Positions 41,053 through 49,818 of a DNA stretch of 50,932 nucleotides are shown one piece after another. Within the stretch, counting starts at the first letter, position 1. Each line of letters opens with the position of its first letter. The DNA is from an uncultured Oscillospiraceae bacterium (lineage in GTDB: Bacteria; Bacillota; Clostridia; Oscillospirales; Oscillospiraceae), in contig CALWYF010000012.1 in NCBI GenBank assembly GCA_944385705.1, forward strand, positions 1 through 50,932, written 5' to 3'. Below the pieces are notes generated by a model that made no database searches, was not told the origin of the DNA, and worked only from the letters and a program-made list of their open reading frames with translations. A program made the translations under genes and the position numbers.

Positions 41053-41210
41053 ATTTACTGGATATACTTATTCTCCTGCTCATTGCCGTGCTGGTAGTCA
41101 TGGCCTGGCGCAGCGCCCGCCGCCACGGCGGCTGTTCCGGCTGCTGCGGCAACTGTGACAGCTGCGGAAAGGACTGCTCCCGTCGTGGACAGGACGGGCA
41201 AAAAGAATAA
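41049..41210 (+). CDS. FeoB-associated Cys-rich membrane protein
   Basis: A 53-residue protein with one N-terminal membrane helix (about 3-20) followed by a basic stretch (RSARRHGG) and a cysteine cluster, CSGCCGNCDSCGKDC, seven cysteines in fifteen residues. It is the small FeoB-associated Cys-rich membrane family found after feoB in Firmicutes. The start overlaps the feoB stop (ATGA, 41049-41052). The cysteines may bind iron or assist redox handling at the pore; the role is unproven. A strong terminator follows at once. Confidence 0.88.
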   Translation: MNLLDILILLLIAVLVVMAWRSARRHGGCSGCCGNCDSCGKDCSRRGQDGQKE

Positions 41211-41217
41211 GCCTATT

Positions 41218-41267
41218 TATAAAACAAGCTCCGAATCACGTCATCGTGACCCGGAGCTTGTTTTATA
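41218..41267. terminator. Terminator of the feo operon
   Basis: A 16-bp perfect outer stem (41218-41233 with 41252-41267) plus an inner TCACG-TCAT-CGTGA stem, with T4 at the end. It also caps the convergent gene at 41316. Confidence 0.88.
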
Positions 41268-41315
41268 CTATGTTTTCTTTCCTTATTTTTTTGCTTCGCC
41301 GGGAGGGGAGACTTC

Positions 41316-42551
41316 TCATTCCACCATGGAAGCCAGAAGCTCCATATGCTCCTCCAGCCTTTCCTCTCCGGCATAGCGGAACACCGCCACCCGGCCTCCC
41401 CTTCCCAGGGCGGCCATCTGCCATATGCCCTCCGGCTCCTCTGCCAATATTGCAAAGTCCAGCCCCGGCACGTCCAGTTCCTCATAGCTCCACCGGAGAT
41501 TCACCAGCCGGTATTCATCCAGCTGGGCCAGAGCCACCGGCCTTGCCATGGCGGGTATCAGCAGAGTAAAACAGGTCATATCCAGGTCCGGGGCATATAC
41601 CTGCCCTTCCTCCGGCTTTGGAGAAAATGTTCTGCTCTCCGCCCCCTCCGTGCCGTAGGCTTCCTGGGTCACCGAGTACCAGCGGGGAGAGAGGATGGAG
41701 AACCGGAGCCGGCCGTAATTTTCCGGCTGTCCCCCGGGAGGCGCTTCCCGGAACAATTCCTCCCAGGGCTTTACTTCCCTGCTCTCCAGCTCCTGTATAT
41801 CCACGTAGGGGCGCCCGAACTTATTCAGGGCAATATGGTCAAAGGGGTTCAGCTCCAGAGTCCTGCACAGCCCCCATATGAGCACCAGAGCTGCCAGGGC
41901 CATTACCAGTATATTCTCCACAGCCGCCCACCTTAAAGGCGGCACATACCGGCGGAGCTTTTCCGATACCCGGCTGCTTTTCCTCAGGGCTCTTCTGTCC
42001 TGCCGGCTCTGCCTGTAAACCAGCAGCAGAGCCGCCGCCAAAATAAGCATCATGGGTTCAAACAGGCTCAGCAGAATCAAGGACCATCGTGCAAAGGGCT
42101 CAGGCTGCACGTCAAAGCTGCTTTGAAAATGCAGCACTCCCCACAGCCCCAGAGCCGCCGTCAGCAGAAAGACAGCCCAGCCTATCAGCCGGGAGCGCCG
42201 GGAACGCCGCTCTATCCGGGCCATATACTCCCTTCTGCCCCTGTCGTCAAAGCACAGTTCAGAGGCTCCGGGTCTGGTAGTGTAGAAAAGACAGTACAGG
42301 GAACCCACGGTCAGGGCGAAGTCCCAGCCCGCCTCCCGGCATTTCTCCAGCTTCTCCGGCCCCGGGCTGCCCCCCTCCCCCTCCCGGGGCTCCAGCCTGA
42401 AGCGGGTACCCGGCAAGGCTGTGGGGGTAAAAGTAGCCCAGCCGTTCATAAACACCGGGAACAATCCGGCTTTTGCCTGCTCCTCCAGCCAGCCCTCCAG
42501 ACCGCTCAGGTCATAGATGGACACAGGCAGCATTTTTCTGGTTTTTTTCAT
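41316..42551 (-). CDS. DUF2812-like membrane protein
   Basis: A 411-residue membrane protein. The N-terminal cytoplasmic part (about 1-110) with LEGWLEEQAKAGLFPVFMNG and FRLEPREG resembles DUF2812. Three or so membrane helices lie near 122-142, 155-178 and 212-230. The C-terminal part (about 240-411) resembles an external or cytoplasmic mixed sheet region with no known fold. DUF2812 proteins often accompany PadR-type regulators; none is adjacent here. The ATG is only about 15 nt from the T8 of the upstream operon's terminator, so no separate promoter fits in between and it may depend on read-through. Confidence 0.7.
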   Translation of the reverse strand: MKKTRKMLPVSIYDLSGLEGWLEEQAKAGLFPVFMNGWATFTPTALPGTRFRLEPREGEGGSPGPEKLEKCREAGWDFALTVGSLYCLFYTTRPGASELCFDDRGRREYMARIERRSRRSRLIGWAVFLLTAALGLWGVLHFQSSFDVQPEPFARWSLILLSLFEPMMLILAAALLLVYRQSRQDRRALRKSSRVSEKLRRYVPPLRWAAVENILVMALAALVLIWGLCRTLELNPFDHIALNKFGRPYVDIQELESREVKPWEELFREAPPGGQPENYGRLRFSILSPRWYSVTQEAYGTEGAESRTFSPKPEEGQVYAPDLDMTCFTLLIPAMARPVALAQLDEYRLVNLRWSYEELDVPGLDFAILAEEPEGIWQMAALGRGGRVAVFRYAGEERLEEHMELLASMVE

Positions 42552-42566
42552 CCCGGACCGCCTTTC

Positions 42567-42618
42567 AAAAAAAACATCCCCCCGGCAAAGCCGGAATGCT
42601 GCGGCTCACTGGGGGGAT
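42567..42618 (-). terminator. Terminator of the cvpA-to-DUF523 operon
   Basis: On the minus strand, ATCCCCCC (42618-42611) pairs with GGGGGGAT (42583-42576) around a long inner loop with its own CCGGC/GCCGG stem, followed by eight T residues (42574-42567). Confidence 0.8.
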
Positions 42619-42628
42619 AATTGTGATT

Positions 42629-43090
42629 TCATTGTTCTTCGGTCTTGCTCAGAGAAAGTAACTGTTCCAGCTCCCCTTCCCCGTAGATTCTGAGGCCGCG
42701 AGCCTTCAGGGCCTGGGCGGCCGTCCCGTCCCCGGGAACAAGGGTACCGGTAAAGCTGCCGTCATAAATTTCCCCGCTGCCGCAGGAGGGGCTGCGCTCT
42801 TTCAGCAGGGCGCAGGCGCAGCCGTAGCGTCGGGCCAGGTACAGGGCGGTCTCTGCCCCTTTGCGGTATTCCTCCGTCACATCCTGACCCAGTTTATTTA
42901 TCACCTTCCCGTCTCTCCGCTCACTGGGCGGCCTCGGGGTGGGCAGACCCCCGGCGGATTCGGGACAGACGGGTATAAGCCGAAAGCTCTCTTTAAGCGC
43001 CGCCAGTTTTTCTCCGTCCAGGGCGTTGCTGCCTCCGCTGTACTTGCATTCAAAGCCCAGGAGACAGGCGCTTATAAGCAGATTCTTCAT
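42629..43090 (-). CDS. DUF523 family protein
   Basis: A 153-residue cytoplasmic protein of DUF523. The family pattern is clear: ISACLLGFECKYSGG, the CPESAGGLPTPRPPSE stretch, KERSPSCGSGEIYDG and GTLVPGDGTAAQALKARG. Conserved cysteines (in SACLLG, VCPE, SPSCG) suggest a metal or redox site. The biochemical function is not established. It begins 2 nt after the rhomboid gene's stop and ends the operon, followed by the terminator. Confidence 0.9.
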   Translation of the reverse strand: MKNLLISACLLGFECKYSGGSNALDGEKLAALKESFRLIPVCPESAGGLPTPRPPSERRDGKVINKLGQDVTEEYRKGAETALYLARRYGCACALLKERSPSCGSGEIYDGSFTGTLVPGDGTAAQALKARGLRIYGEGELEQLLSLSKTEEQ

Positions 43091-43092
43091 GG

Positions 43093-43665
43093 CTATTTTC
43101 TCATGCTCAGCCCCAGCAGGGCCCCGCAGATACCGCCGATGATGTGGGTTATCTGGGAGACATTGTCCTGGAGCACAAAACCGTTGACAATCTCTCCCCC
43201 TATATACAGGGTCAGCACTAGGATGAGGGTTATGGGTATACTTCCGTCCTTCATTCCCGCCAGGGAGGACATGGCTATCATCATGAATACTATGCCCGAA
43301 GCCCCCAGCAAAGCGGTGTTGGGAAAGAACAGGAAGTGTACCATGCCGGAGACCAGGGCCGTAAGACAGATTGCCCAGAACAGGGGGCGGCTGCCGTACT
43401 TTTCCTCCAGGGGAGGGCCTATCACCAGGATCATCATCATGTTGTTGATATAATGGCTGTAGCCGTTGTGGCCCAGAACGTGGAGCACAAAGCGGGGATA
43501 GGTCCAGAATTCATTGAGAGGAGCCCGGTAGACGCTGAAATATTTATAGGTGCTCACCCCGCCGGTGAAGTAGTCCAGCAGCAGCACGCAGAAGGACACC
43601 AGGGCAAAGGTGAGGACCACCGGTGAGTTGTAGTGGAGCTTTATGTACTTGCGTCTCATGGTCAC
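43093..43665 (-). CDS. Rhomboid-family intramembrane serine protease
   Basis: A 190-residue membrane protein with about six helices. The serine-protease site is in [13 protein letters not shown] (GxSG), and the histidine of [16 protein letters not shown] completes the catalytic pair. [23 protein letters not shown] is the conserved loop-1/helix-2 region (the usual HxxxN). Rhomboids cut transmembrane helices; the substrate is unknown. Its start overlaps the macrodomain stop (43662-43665), so expression is coupled to the upstream chaperone gene. Confidence 0.92.
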   Translation of the reverse strand: MTMRRKYIKLHYNSPVVLTFALVSFCVLLLDYFTGGVSTYKYFSVYRAPLNEFWTYPRFVLHVLGHNGYSHYINNMMMILVIGPPLEEKYGSRPLFWAICLTALVSGMVHFLFFPNTALLGASGIVFMMIAMSSLAGMKDGSIPITLILVLTLYIGGEIVNGFVLQDNVSQITHIIGGICGALLGLSMRK

Positions 43666-44177
43666 ACATCCAGCTTTGCAAGGGCCCTGTCATAGTGGGC
43701 CTTGGTGCCCTCGTCAAAGCAGACCATGCGCACCTGTTCTATCTCCGGCGCGGTCTTCAGAAAATCCGCAATGGTGCCTATGGCGATGTCCGCCGCCTTG
43801 TCCAGGGGGAAGCGGTAGACCCCGGTGCTGATGGAGGGGAAGTCCACGCTCTTACAGCCGTATTCCCTGGCCAGCTCCAGGCAAGAGCGATAGCAGGAGG
43901 CCAGAAGCTCAGCCTCACCGTGACTGCCTCCGTGCCACACCGGTCCGGGGGTGTGTATGACATACTTTGCCGGCAGCCGGTAGCCCTTGGTTATCTTGGC
44001 CTTGCCGGTCTCGCAGCCGTGGAGAGTGCGGCACTCGGCCAGGAGCTCGGGTCCTGCGGCTCTGTGTATGGCCCCGTCCACGCCGCCGCCCCCCAGCAGG
44101 GAGCAGTTGGCGGCGTTTACGATGGCGTCGGAGTCCTGCTTTGTGATATCTCCAAGGATTATCTGGATCTTACCCAC
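43662..44177 (-). CDS. MacroD-type macrodomain protein (ADP-ribose deacylase/hydrolase)
   Basis: A 171-residue macrodomain. The binding-pocket motifs are [34 protein letters not shown], quoted here only by parts ([21 protein letters not shown]), and the late loop [11 protein letters not shown]. These enzymes remove ADP-ribose from proteins or hydrolyse O-acetyl-ADP-ribose. I chose the GTG at 44177, which follows AAAGGAG by 8 nt; a GTG at 44186 abuts the ribosome site. It starts just at the end of the ClpE-like gene and overlaps the rhomboid gene, so it is part of a stress-type operon. Confidence 0.9.
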   Translation of the reverse strand: MGKIQIILGDITKQDSDAIVNAANCSLLGGGGVDGAIHRAAGPELLAECRTLHGCETGKAKITKGYRLPAKYVIHTPGPVWHGGSHGEAELLASCYRSCLELAREYGCKSVDFPSISTGVYRFPLDKAADIAIGTIADFLKTAPEIEQVRMVCFDEGTKAHYDRALAKLDV

Positions 44178-44182
44178 GCTTT

Positions 44183-46531
44183 TCACTCCTTTGCCTCTAT
44201 CTCCACCTTACCTTCCGGAGCGGAGAGCATGATGGATTTAACTTTCGTATTCCTATTGGATATTATCTCCTCGGCGATGCCGTCCTCTATCTGTTTCTGG
44301 ATGAGGCGGCGCAGATTCCTGGCGCCGTAGGTGACGGAGTAGCCCTCCTTCACCAGGTGGTCGATGAGGCTGTCGTCCCAGCTGAGGGTGATATTCTTTT
44401 CAGCCATCACGTGCTTCAGCTCGGAGAGCATGAGAGCGGCAATGGAGCGGAAGTTATCCTCCGTAAGCTGGTTGAAGCATATGACCTCATCCACACGGTT
44501 TATAAACTCAGGGCGCAGAAATTCGTTCAGGGCCTTCATGGTGCGCTCCCGGCTCATATCGCTGAGAGAGCCGCCGAAGCCCACGCTGCCGCTCTTGTTG
44601 TTGCTGCCGGCATTGGTGGTCATGATTATGATGGTGTTTTCAAAGTTCACCGTGCGTCCCTGGGCGTCGGTTATCCGGCCGTCATCCAGAATCTGCAGCA
44701 GGATGTTCATAACATCCGGGTGAGCCTTTTCTATCTCGTCGAAGAGCACCACGCTGTAGGGTTTGCGCCGTATCTTCTCGGTGAGCTGTCCGGCCTCGTC
44801 ATAACCCACATAGCCGGGGGGCGAGCCGATGATGCGGGAGACGGAGAACTTCTCCATAAACTCCGACATGTCCAGACGGATAAGGGATTCGGGGGAATCA
44901 AACATATCCGCCGCAAGGCGCTTTACCAGCTCCGTCTTGCCAACGCCGGTGCCGCCCACGAAGATGAAGCTCACCGGTTTTCTATGGGCTTTCAGGCCTA
45001 CGCGGCTGCGCTTTATGGCGGCGCAGACGGAGGCAACGGCCTCATCCTGGCCCACGATATGCTCTTTCAGCCTATCCTCCAGGCCAGCCAGACGCTCCAG
45101 CTCATCCTCCCGGATGCTGGAGGCGGGGATCTTGGTCCAGAGCTCTATTATTCTGGCCAGGTTATCCATGGTCAGCTCCGGCGCAGGCTTTTTGTCCAGC
45201 TCCGAAAGCTCCTGCTCCAGCTGCAATTCCTTGCTGCGAAGCTCCGCTATCCGGGCGTAGCGCTTATCCAGCATCTCCTCCGTCATCTCAACGCCCTTGG
45301 GAGCCTGGGAATTGGCCAGAGCCTCCCGCTCAAAGCGGATATTATCCAGATCCCGCTGGGCCATCATGCGGCGGTTAATATTCTCGTCCTTGAGATTCAC
45401 ATCGGAGCAGGCCTCGTCGATAAGGTCAATGGCCTTGTCGGGGAGGAAGCGGTCGGTGATATAGCGTTCGCTGAGCAGCACCGCCTGACGGCACATCTCG
45501 TGGGAGATATGCACTCCGTGGTGCTCCTCATAATAGTGGGCAATGCCCTCCAGTATCTTTATGCTGTCCTCTATGGAGGGTTCGTTGACGGTAACGGGCT
45601 GGAAGCGCCGCTCCAGAGCCGTGTCCTTCTCGATATGTTTCCTGTACTCGGTGAAGGTGGTGGCGCCAATCACCTGTATCTCCCCCCGGGACAGGGCGGG
45701 CTTGAGGATGTTTGCAGCGTTCATGCTGCCTTCGGCGTCCCCGGCGCCCACGATGTTGTGTACCTCGTCGATGACCAGGATGATATTGCCCAGTCTGCGT
45801 ATCTCTTCGATAAGGCCCTTCATTCGGCTTTCAAACTGGCCTCTGAACTGGGTGCCCGCCACCAGGGCGGTTAGGTCCAGAAGATATACCTGCTTGTTCT
45901 GGAGCTTGTAGGGCACGTTGCCCATGGCTATGCGCTGGGCCAGGCCCTCGGCTATGGCGGTCTTGCCCACGCCGGGCTCGCCGATAAGACAGGGGTTGTT
46001 CTTCTGGCGGCGGTTCAGGATCTGGATAACCCGCTCCAGCTCCTCCTCCCGGCCTATCATAGTGTCCAGCTTGCCCTCCCTGGCCCTGGCGGTCAGGTCG
46101 ATGCAGTAGCTGTCCAGGAATTTTTTCTTCTGCGCTTTACCGTTTTCCCGGGGTTCCGGGCGGCGCTGCTCGGAATTTCCGGAGCTTCCGGCGTTTCCGG
46201 CATTTTCGCCGGGAGCCGGCGGTCCGCCGAACAGGCGGCTGAGGAAGGGGAAGGTTGCGGTCTTGCCGTCGTCCTCAGGGTTATCGTCCCCCTCGTCCAC
46301 TGGCATTATCTCCTCTCCTCCGGAGAGAGCGGCGCTCATGTCGCCGGTGAGGGAGTCCAGCTCCTCGTCGCTGATGCCCATTTTGTTTATCACGTCGTCA
46401 ATGGGCTTTATGTGCATTTCTCTTGCGCACTTGAGGCACAGGCCTTCGTTCTTGGTCTGACCTCCTTCTATCTTTGTAATAAATACCACGGCCACATTCT
46501 TGCCGCAGCGGGAACACATTGTAGGCTGCAT
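44183..46531 (-). CDS. ClpE-like AAA+ protease ATPase (Clp/HSP100)
   Basis: A 782-residue ATPase that unfolds proteins for ClpP. The N-terminus is a zinc finger (CSRCGKN...CLKCARE, C6/C9 and a later CxxC), not the twin Clp-N repeats of ClpC, and this marks the ClpE type. The first AAA module (about 150-400) has [15 protein letters not shown] and [13 protein letters not shown] coiled-coil middle segment follows at about 400-470 ([18 protein letters not shown]). The second module has [15 protein letters not shown], with sensor and arginine-finger regions to about 780. An acidic, Pro/Gly-rich linker lies after the zinc finger. ClpE proteins are stress-induced. It follows cvpA by 36 nt and heads the coupled genes downstream. 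Confidence 0.92.
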   Translation of the reverse strand: MQPTMCSRCGKNVAVVFITKIEGGQTKNEGLCLKCAREMHIKPIDDVINKMGISDEELDSLTGDMSAALSGGEEIMPVDEGDDNPEDDGKTATFPFLSRLFGGPPAPGENAGNAGSSGNSEQRRPEPRENGKAQKKKFLDSYCIDLTARAREGKLDTMIGREEELERVIQILNRRQKNNPCLIGEPGVGKTAIAEGLAQRIAMGNVPYKLQNKQVYLLDLTALVAGTQFRGQFESRMKGLIEEIRRLGNIILVIDEVHNIVGAGDAEGSMNAANILKPALSRGEIQVIGATTFTEYRKHIEKDTALERRFQPVTVNEPSIEDSIKILEGIAHYYEEHHGVHISHEMCRQAVLLSERYITDRFLPDKAIDLIDEACSDVNLKDENINRRMMAQRDLDNIRFEREALANSQAPKGVEMTEEMLDKRYARIAELRSKELQLEQELSELDKKPAPELTMDNLARIIELWTKIPASSIREDELERLAGLEDRLKEHIVGQDEAVASVCAAIKRSRVGLKAHRKPVSFIFVGGTGVGKTELVKRLAADMFDSPESLIRLDMSEFMEKFSVSRIIGSPPGYVGYDEAGQLTEKIRRKPYSVVLFDEIEKAHPDVMNILLQILDDGRITDAQGRTVNFENTIIIMTTNAGSNNKSGSVGFGGSLSDMSRERTMKALNEFLRPEFINRVDEVICFNQLTEDNFRSIAALMLSELKHVMAEKNITLSWDDSLIDHLVKEGYSVTYGARNLRRLIQKQIEDGIAEEIISNRNTKVKSIMLSAPEGKVEIEAKE

Positions 46532-46567
46532 TTATTGCCTCCGTTATAAGTATCGGTGCCTGAGATT

Positions 46568-47284
46568 TTACATCAGGCCGTTGGTCAAAAAGTCAAAAAT
46601 CAGGAAGAATCGGCCAAGGGTGGTGTGCTCCATGGTGTCCTGGCCTATGAGCAGGCCCAGAAAACTCAGCAGCCAGCAGAAGAGCACACAGTATATAAAG
46701 GCCTTGCCGAAACCCAAAACTGCTCCGCCCACCTCGTCCAGAGCCTCCATGTTGGGCAGACGGAAGGACAGATTACCCACGTTGCCTATGGCAACCAGGA
46801 AAATCAGAATCAGCAGGAAAGCGATCACCAGTGCACCCACATAGGTTATGGTGTCGCACAGCACGGCCACCACCGCATCGGTCATGGATATGCCGTTGGC
46901 GTCCGCCAGGGCTACCGCATCGGAAGCCAGGGTATCTGCCCGCTTTTCATAAAAGCCCAGAGAGCTCATGCACTCATAGGCATAGTCGTAGCGCAGGGAG
47001 CTGTCCTGAGCCAGGATATCCTCCAGAGACAGGTCGCTGTCTCCATAACCCAGCTTTTCCAGCACGGCGTCTCTGGTGTCCTGAGAATCTATATAGCCTT
47101 CCACAAAGGGTTCCAGGGCCGGGACAACCTCATGGGCATAGGCTGAAGAGAGAAGGCTGCCCCCGAAAAGGGCGATGATGATGGCCAGGATACCGGCCAC
47201 ACCGCCCACCAGCCCTCTCTTATACCCGTTCCAGGTACACAGGGCAATTATTATCAAGAGGAGGATATCGATAATTATCTTCAT
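46568..47284 (-). CDS. CvpA-family membrane protein
   Basis: A 238-residue membrane protein of the CvpA (colicin V production) type. It has an N-terminal helix pair (IIIDILLLIIIALCTWNGYKRG then VAGILAIIIALFG), a soluble loop of about 70 residues and three C-terminal helices. The NGYKRGLVGG motif is typical. The family is widespread in cell-envelope maintenance and its molecular role is unclear. It has its own promoter (47340-47369) and is the first gene of the operon with the ClpE-like ATPase. AAAGGA precedes the ATG by about 10 nt. Confidence 0.85.
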   Translation of the reverse strand: MKIIIDILLLIIIALCTWNGYKRGLVGGVAGILAIIIALFGGSLLSSAYAHEVVPALEPFVEGYIDSQDTRDAVLEKLGYGDSDLSLEDILAQDSSLRYDYAYECMSSLGFYEKRADTLASDAVALADANGISMTDAVVAVLCDTITYVGALVIAFLLILIFLVAIGNVGNLSFRLPNMEALDEVGGAVLGFGKAFIYCVLFCWLLSFLGLLIGQDTMEHTTLGRFFLIFDFLTNGLM

Positions 47285-47339
47285 GTGTATTTCATCCTTT
47301 ATATGTATTGGCCGCCGGGCGGTCTGTCCACCACCCGGA

Positions 47340-47369
47340 ATTATAATTTTAACACAAGTTTATGAACAA
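47340..47369 (-). promoter_or_regulatory. Promoter of the cvpA-clp operon
   Basis: TTGTTC (47369-47364), an 18-nt spacer and TATAAT (47345-47340) on the minus strand, upstream of cvpA. No CtsR-type or HrcA-type heat-shock operator is evident near it. Confidence 0.6.
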
Positions 47370-47387
47370 ATATATAGCGCCGGGCCC

Positions 47388-48155
47388 TCAATATCTGGAA
47401 AACATCTCTCCAACAGCCCCGTCGTACCACATGCGGTTGAGATACAGGCCCTGAGGCGGCATAGTGGGGCCGGTGAGCCGCCGGTCCCCCTTCTCCAGAA
47501 GCATGGGGATATCCTCCGGCAGCAGCTTCCCGTAGGAGGCGTAGACCATGGTGCCCACCATGGCCCGGCACATGTTGTATAAGAAGCCGTCGGCGCAGAT
47601 GGAGATAGTGATGATGTCCCCCTCCTTCTCCGCCCGGCACCAGTACACGGTGCGCACGGTGGTCTTTGTCTTTGTGCCTTCGCTTCGCACCGCCTTAAAG
47701 TCGTGGGTGCCCTCAAAGGCTCTGGCGGCTCTCTCCATCAGCTCCATGTTCAGGTGCTGAGGATAGAAGCACACCCGCTTTTCCAGAAAGGGGTCCCTGA
47801 TATTGCTATTTAGTATTTTATATACATATTCCTTTTTTATACATGAACCTATGGCATTGAAGTCCTCCGGTGCCTCCACCGCCTCCAAAACGGCAATGTC
47901 CTCCGGCAGACGGGAATTAACTGCCAGAGGCAGCCGGTCCAGAGGTATCCTGGTATCGGAGTGAAAATTGGCGCAATAGCGCAGGGCATGGACCCCGGCG
48001 TCGGTACGGCTGCAGCCCACGGTCTTCACTCTGTGGCCGCAGGTCTTGCTCAGGGCCTCCTCCAGGGTCTGGGCCACGCTTATCTCGTTTTTCTGCACCT
48101 GCCAGCCATGGTAGCGGCTGCCGTCATAGCGCAGGATAAGGGCAATGTTTTTCAT
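47388..48155 (-). CDS. truA: tRNA pseudouridine synthase A
   Basis: A 255-residue enzyme that converts U38-U40 of tRNA anticodon stems to pseudouridine. The catalytic aspartate is in GCSRTDAGVHALRYCANF. YDGSRYHGWQ at the start and RMWYDGAVG near the end are conserved. It is the last gene of the ecfA1-ecfA2-ecfT-truA cluster, 8 nt after ecfT. This cluster commonly follows ribosomal protein genes in Firmicutes. No clear terminator follows it. Confidence 0.97.
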   Translation of the reverse strand: MKNIALILRYDGSRYHGWQVQKNEISVAQTLEEALSKTCGHRVKTVGCSRTDAGVHALRYCANFHSDTRIPLDRLPLAVNSRLPEDIAVLEAVEAPEDFNAIGSCIKKEYVYKILNSNIRDPFLEKRVCFYPQHLNMELMERAARAFEGTHDFKAVRSEGTKTKTTVRTVYWCRAEKEGDIITISICADGFLYNMCRAMVGTMVYASYGKLLPEDIPMLLEKGDRRLTGPTMPPQGLYLNRMWYDGAVGEMFSRY

Positions 48156-48163
48156 CGGTGTTT

Positions 48164-48961
48164 TTAAATACCCAGCTTCTTTAAATATATCATGACCGCC
48201 AGCAGCAGTATGCCCAGAAGCAGGGCAATATAATCCCGCCCGGCCATAACAAGCTGCTTCATGCGGGTGCGGCCCTCGCCCCCGTGGTAGCAGCGGCTCT
48301 CCATAGCCACGGCCAGCTCGTCCGCCCGGCGGAAAGCCGACACGAAAAGCGGCACCAGCACCGGCAGCAGGGCCTTGGCCCGGTCTATAAGACTGCCGGT
48401 CTCAAAGTCTGCGCCCCGGGCCTTCTGGGCGGACATTATCTTGTCCGTCTCCTCGATAAGGGTGGGGATGAAACGCAGGGCCATGCTCATCATTATGGTC
48501 ATCTCGTGGATGGGCAGCTTCAGCTTTTTCAGGGGCCCCAGGAGGATCTCCAGCCCGTCGGTAAGGGCGATGGGGCTGGTGGTGTAAGTTAGCAGGAAGG
48601 TGCCGGTAATAAGCAGCACTATGCGCAGTACCATCTGTATCGCCCGGGCGATACCTTCCCAGGTTATTATCCAGCCCGGGATTATAGGCGTCCCCTGGGT
48701 GTAGAAAATGTTCAGCAGGGCCGTGAGGCTTATTATAAATATCATGGGCTTCAGGCCCTTGAAAATGTTTTTGAGGCTGATGTGGGAGATGCGCATGCAG
48801 GTGAGGGTGACCACAGTGATTATGCCGTAGCCCACCCAGCCCTTGGCCTGGAACAGAGCCACGATATACAAGGTCACCAGCAGCAGCTTGGTGCGGGGGT
48901 CCAGCCGGTGGGCAATGGTATCGCCGGGGAAGAACTGGCCCAAAGTGATATCCTTCAGCAT
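48164..48961 (-). CDS. ecfT: ECF transporter transmembrane subunit EcfT
   Basis: A 265-residue membrane scaffold of ECF vitamin transporters, with about five helices. The two coupling helices that touch the ATPases carry AQKARGAD and AVAMESRCYHGG, with the conserved Ala-Arg-Gly pattern. LDPRTKLLLV near the N-terminus is typical. It overlaps ecfA2 by 7 nt and is followed by truA at 8 nt. It can pair with different S components; none is encoded next to it, which fits the group II shared-motor arrangement. Confidence 0.95.
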   Translation of the reverse strand: MLKDITLGQFFPGDTIAHRLDPRTKLLLVTLYIVALFQAKGWVGYGIITVVTLTCMRISHISLKNIFKGLKPMIFIISLTALLNIFYTQGTPIIPGWIITWEGIARAIQMVLRIVLLITGTFLLTYTTSPIALTDGLEILLGPLKKLKLPIHEMTIMMSMALRFIPTLIEETDKIMSAQKARGADFETGSLIDRAKALLPVLVPLFVSAFRRADELAVAMESRCYHGGEGRTRMKQLVMAGRDYIALLLGILLLAVMIYLKKLGI

Positions 48962-49815
48962 GCCGCCACCCCCTTCAGCTCCAGCACCGCCTGAAGCAGC
49001 TGCTCATGGGTATATATGCCCTCAGGCATGGGAAGCCCCTGCTTTTTCAGGGCCAGAGCCAGCTCCGTGGCGTGAGGCACATCCAAACCTATCTCCACCA
49101 GCTCCTCCGCCCTGGAGAAGACCTCCTTGGCGGTGCCGTCCATGACTATGCGTCCGTGGCTGAAAACGATTATCCGCTCCGCTATCCGGGCCACATCGTC
49201 CATGTTGTGGCTGACGATTATCACGGTAGCCCCGGTCTTTTCCCGGTAAGAGCAGATGTTTTCCAAAATCTGGCGGCAGCCGGCCGGGTCAAGGCCTGCG
49301 GTGGGCTCGTCCAGTATGAGCACGCCCGGCCGCATGGCTATCACACCCGCTATAGCTACACGACGTTTCTGACCCCCGGATAGTTCCAGAGGGGACTTAT
49401 CCAGCAGTTCCTCGTCCACGCCGGTAAAGCCCGCCGCCTCCCGGACCCGCTGGTCTATCTCCTCCTCCGGGAGCTTCATGTTTCTGGGGCCGAAGGCAAT
49501 GTCCTTATAAACCGTCTCCTCAAAGAGCTGGTACTCCGGGTACTGGAACACCAGGCCAACCTGGCTCTTTACCTCCTTGCGGCTCAGCTTGCTCTCGTTT
49601 ATGTCCTTCCCTCCGCAGATGACCTTGCCGGAGCTGGGGGAGAGCAGGGCATTGAGGTGCTGAATGAAGGTGGACTTACCGGAGCCGGTATGGCCTATTA
49701 CCGCTGCCAGCTGTCCCTGGGGTATGACCAGGTCGATATCCTCTATAGCGGCCACTTCAAAAGGAGTTCCTGCGCTGTATACATGGCGCAGCTTCTCCAC
49801 AATAATTTCTGACAT
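48955..49815 (-). CDS. ecfA2: ECF transporter ATPase EcfA2
   Basis: A 286-residue ABC ATPase of the energy-coupling factor. The Walker A is GHTGSGKST, the signature LELSGGQKRRVAIAG and the Walker B VLILDEPTAGLDP, with the switch histidine in VIIVSHNMDDV. The C-terminal extension of about 60 residues is the dimerisation region of EcfA proteins. It follows ecfA1 by 3 nt and overlaps ecfT by 7 nt. With EcfA1 it powers uptake by shared S components. Confidence 0.96.
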   Translation of the reverse strand: MSEIIVEKLRHVYSAGTPFEVAAIEDIDLVIPQGQLAAVIGHTGSGKSTFIQHLNALLSPSSGKVICGGKDINESKLSRKEVKSQVGLVFQYPEYQLFEETVYKDIAFGPRNMKLPEEEIDQRVREAAGFTGVDEELLDKSPLELSGGQKRRVAIAGVIAMRPGVLILDEPTAGLDPAGCRQILENICSYREKTGATVIIVSHNMDDVARIAERIIVFSHGRIVMDGTAKEVFSRAEELVEIGLDVPHATELALALKKQGLPMPEGIYTHEQLLQAVLELKGVAAC

Positions 49816-49818
49816 TCT

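Noticed and set aside
44183..46531. ClpC assignment for the Clp ATPase
   Set aside because: The N-terminus is a zinc finger rather than the double Clp-N domain, which fits the ClpE type.
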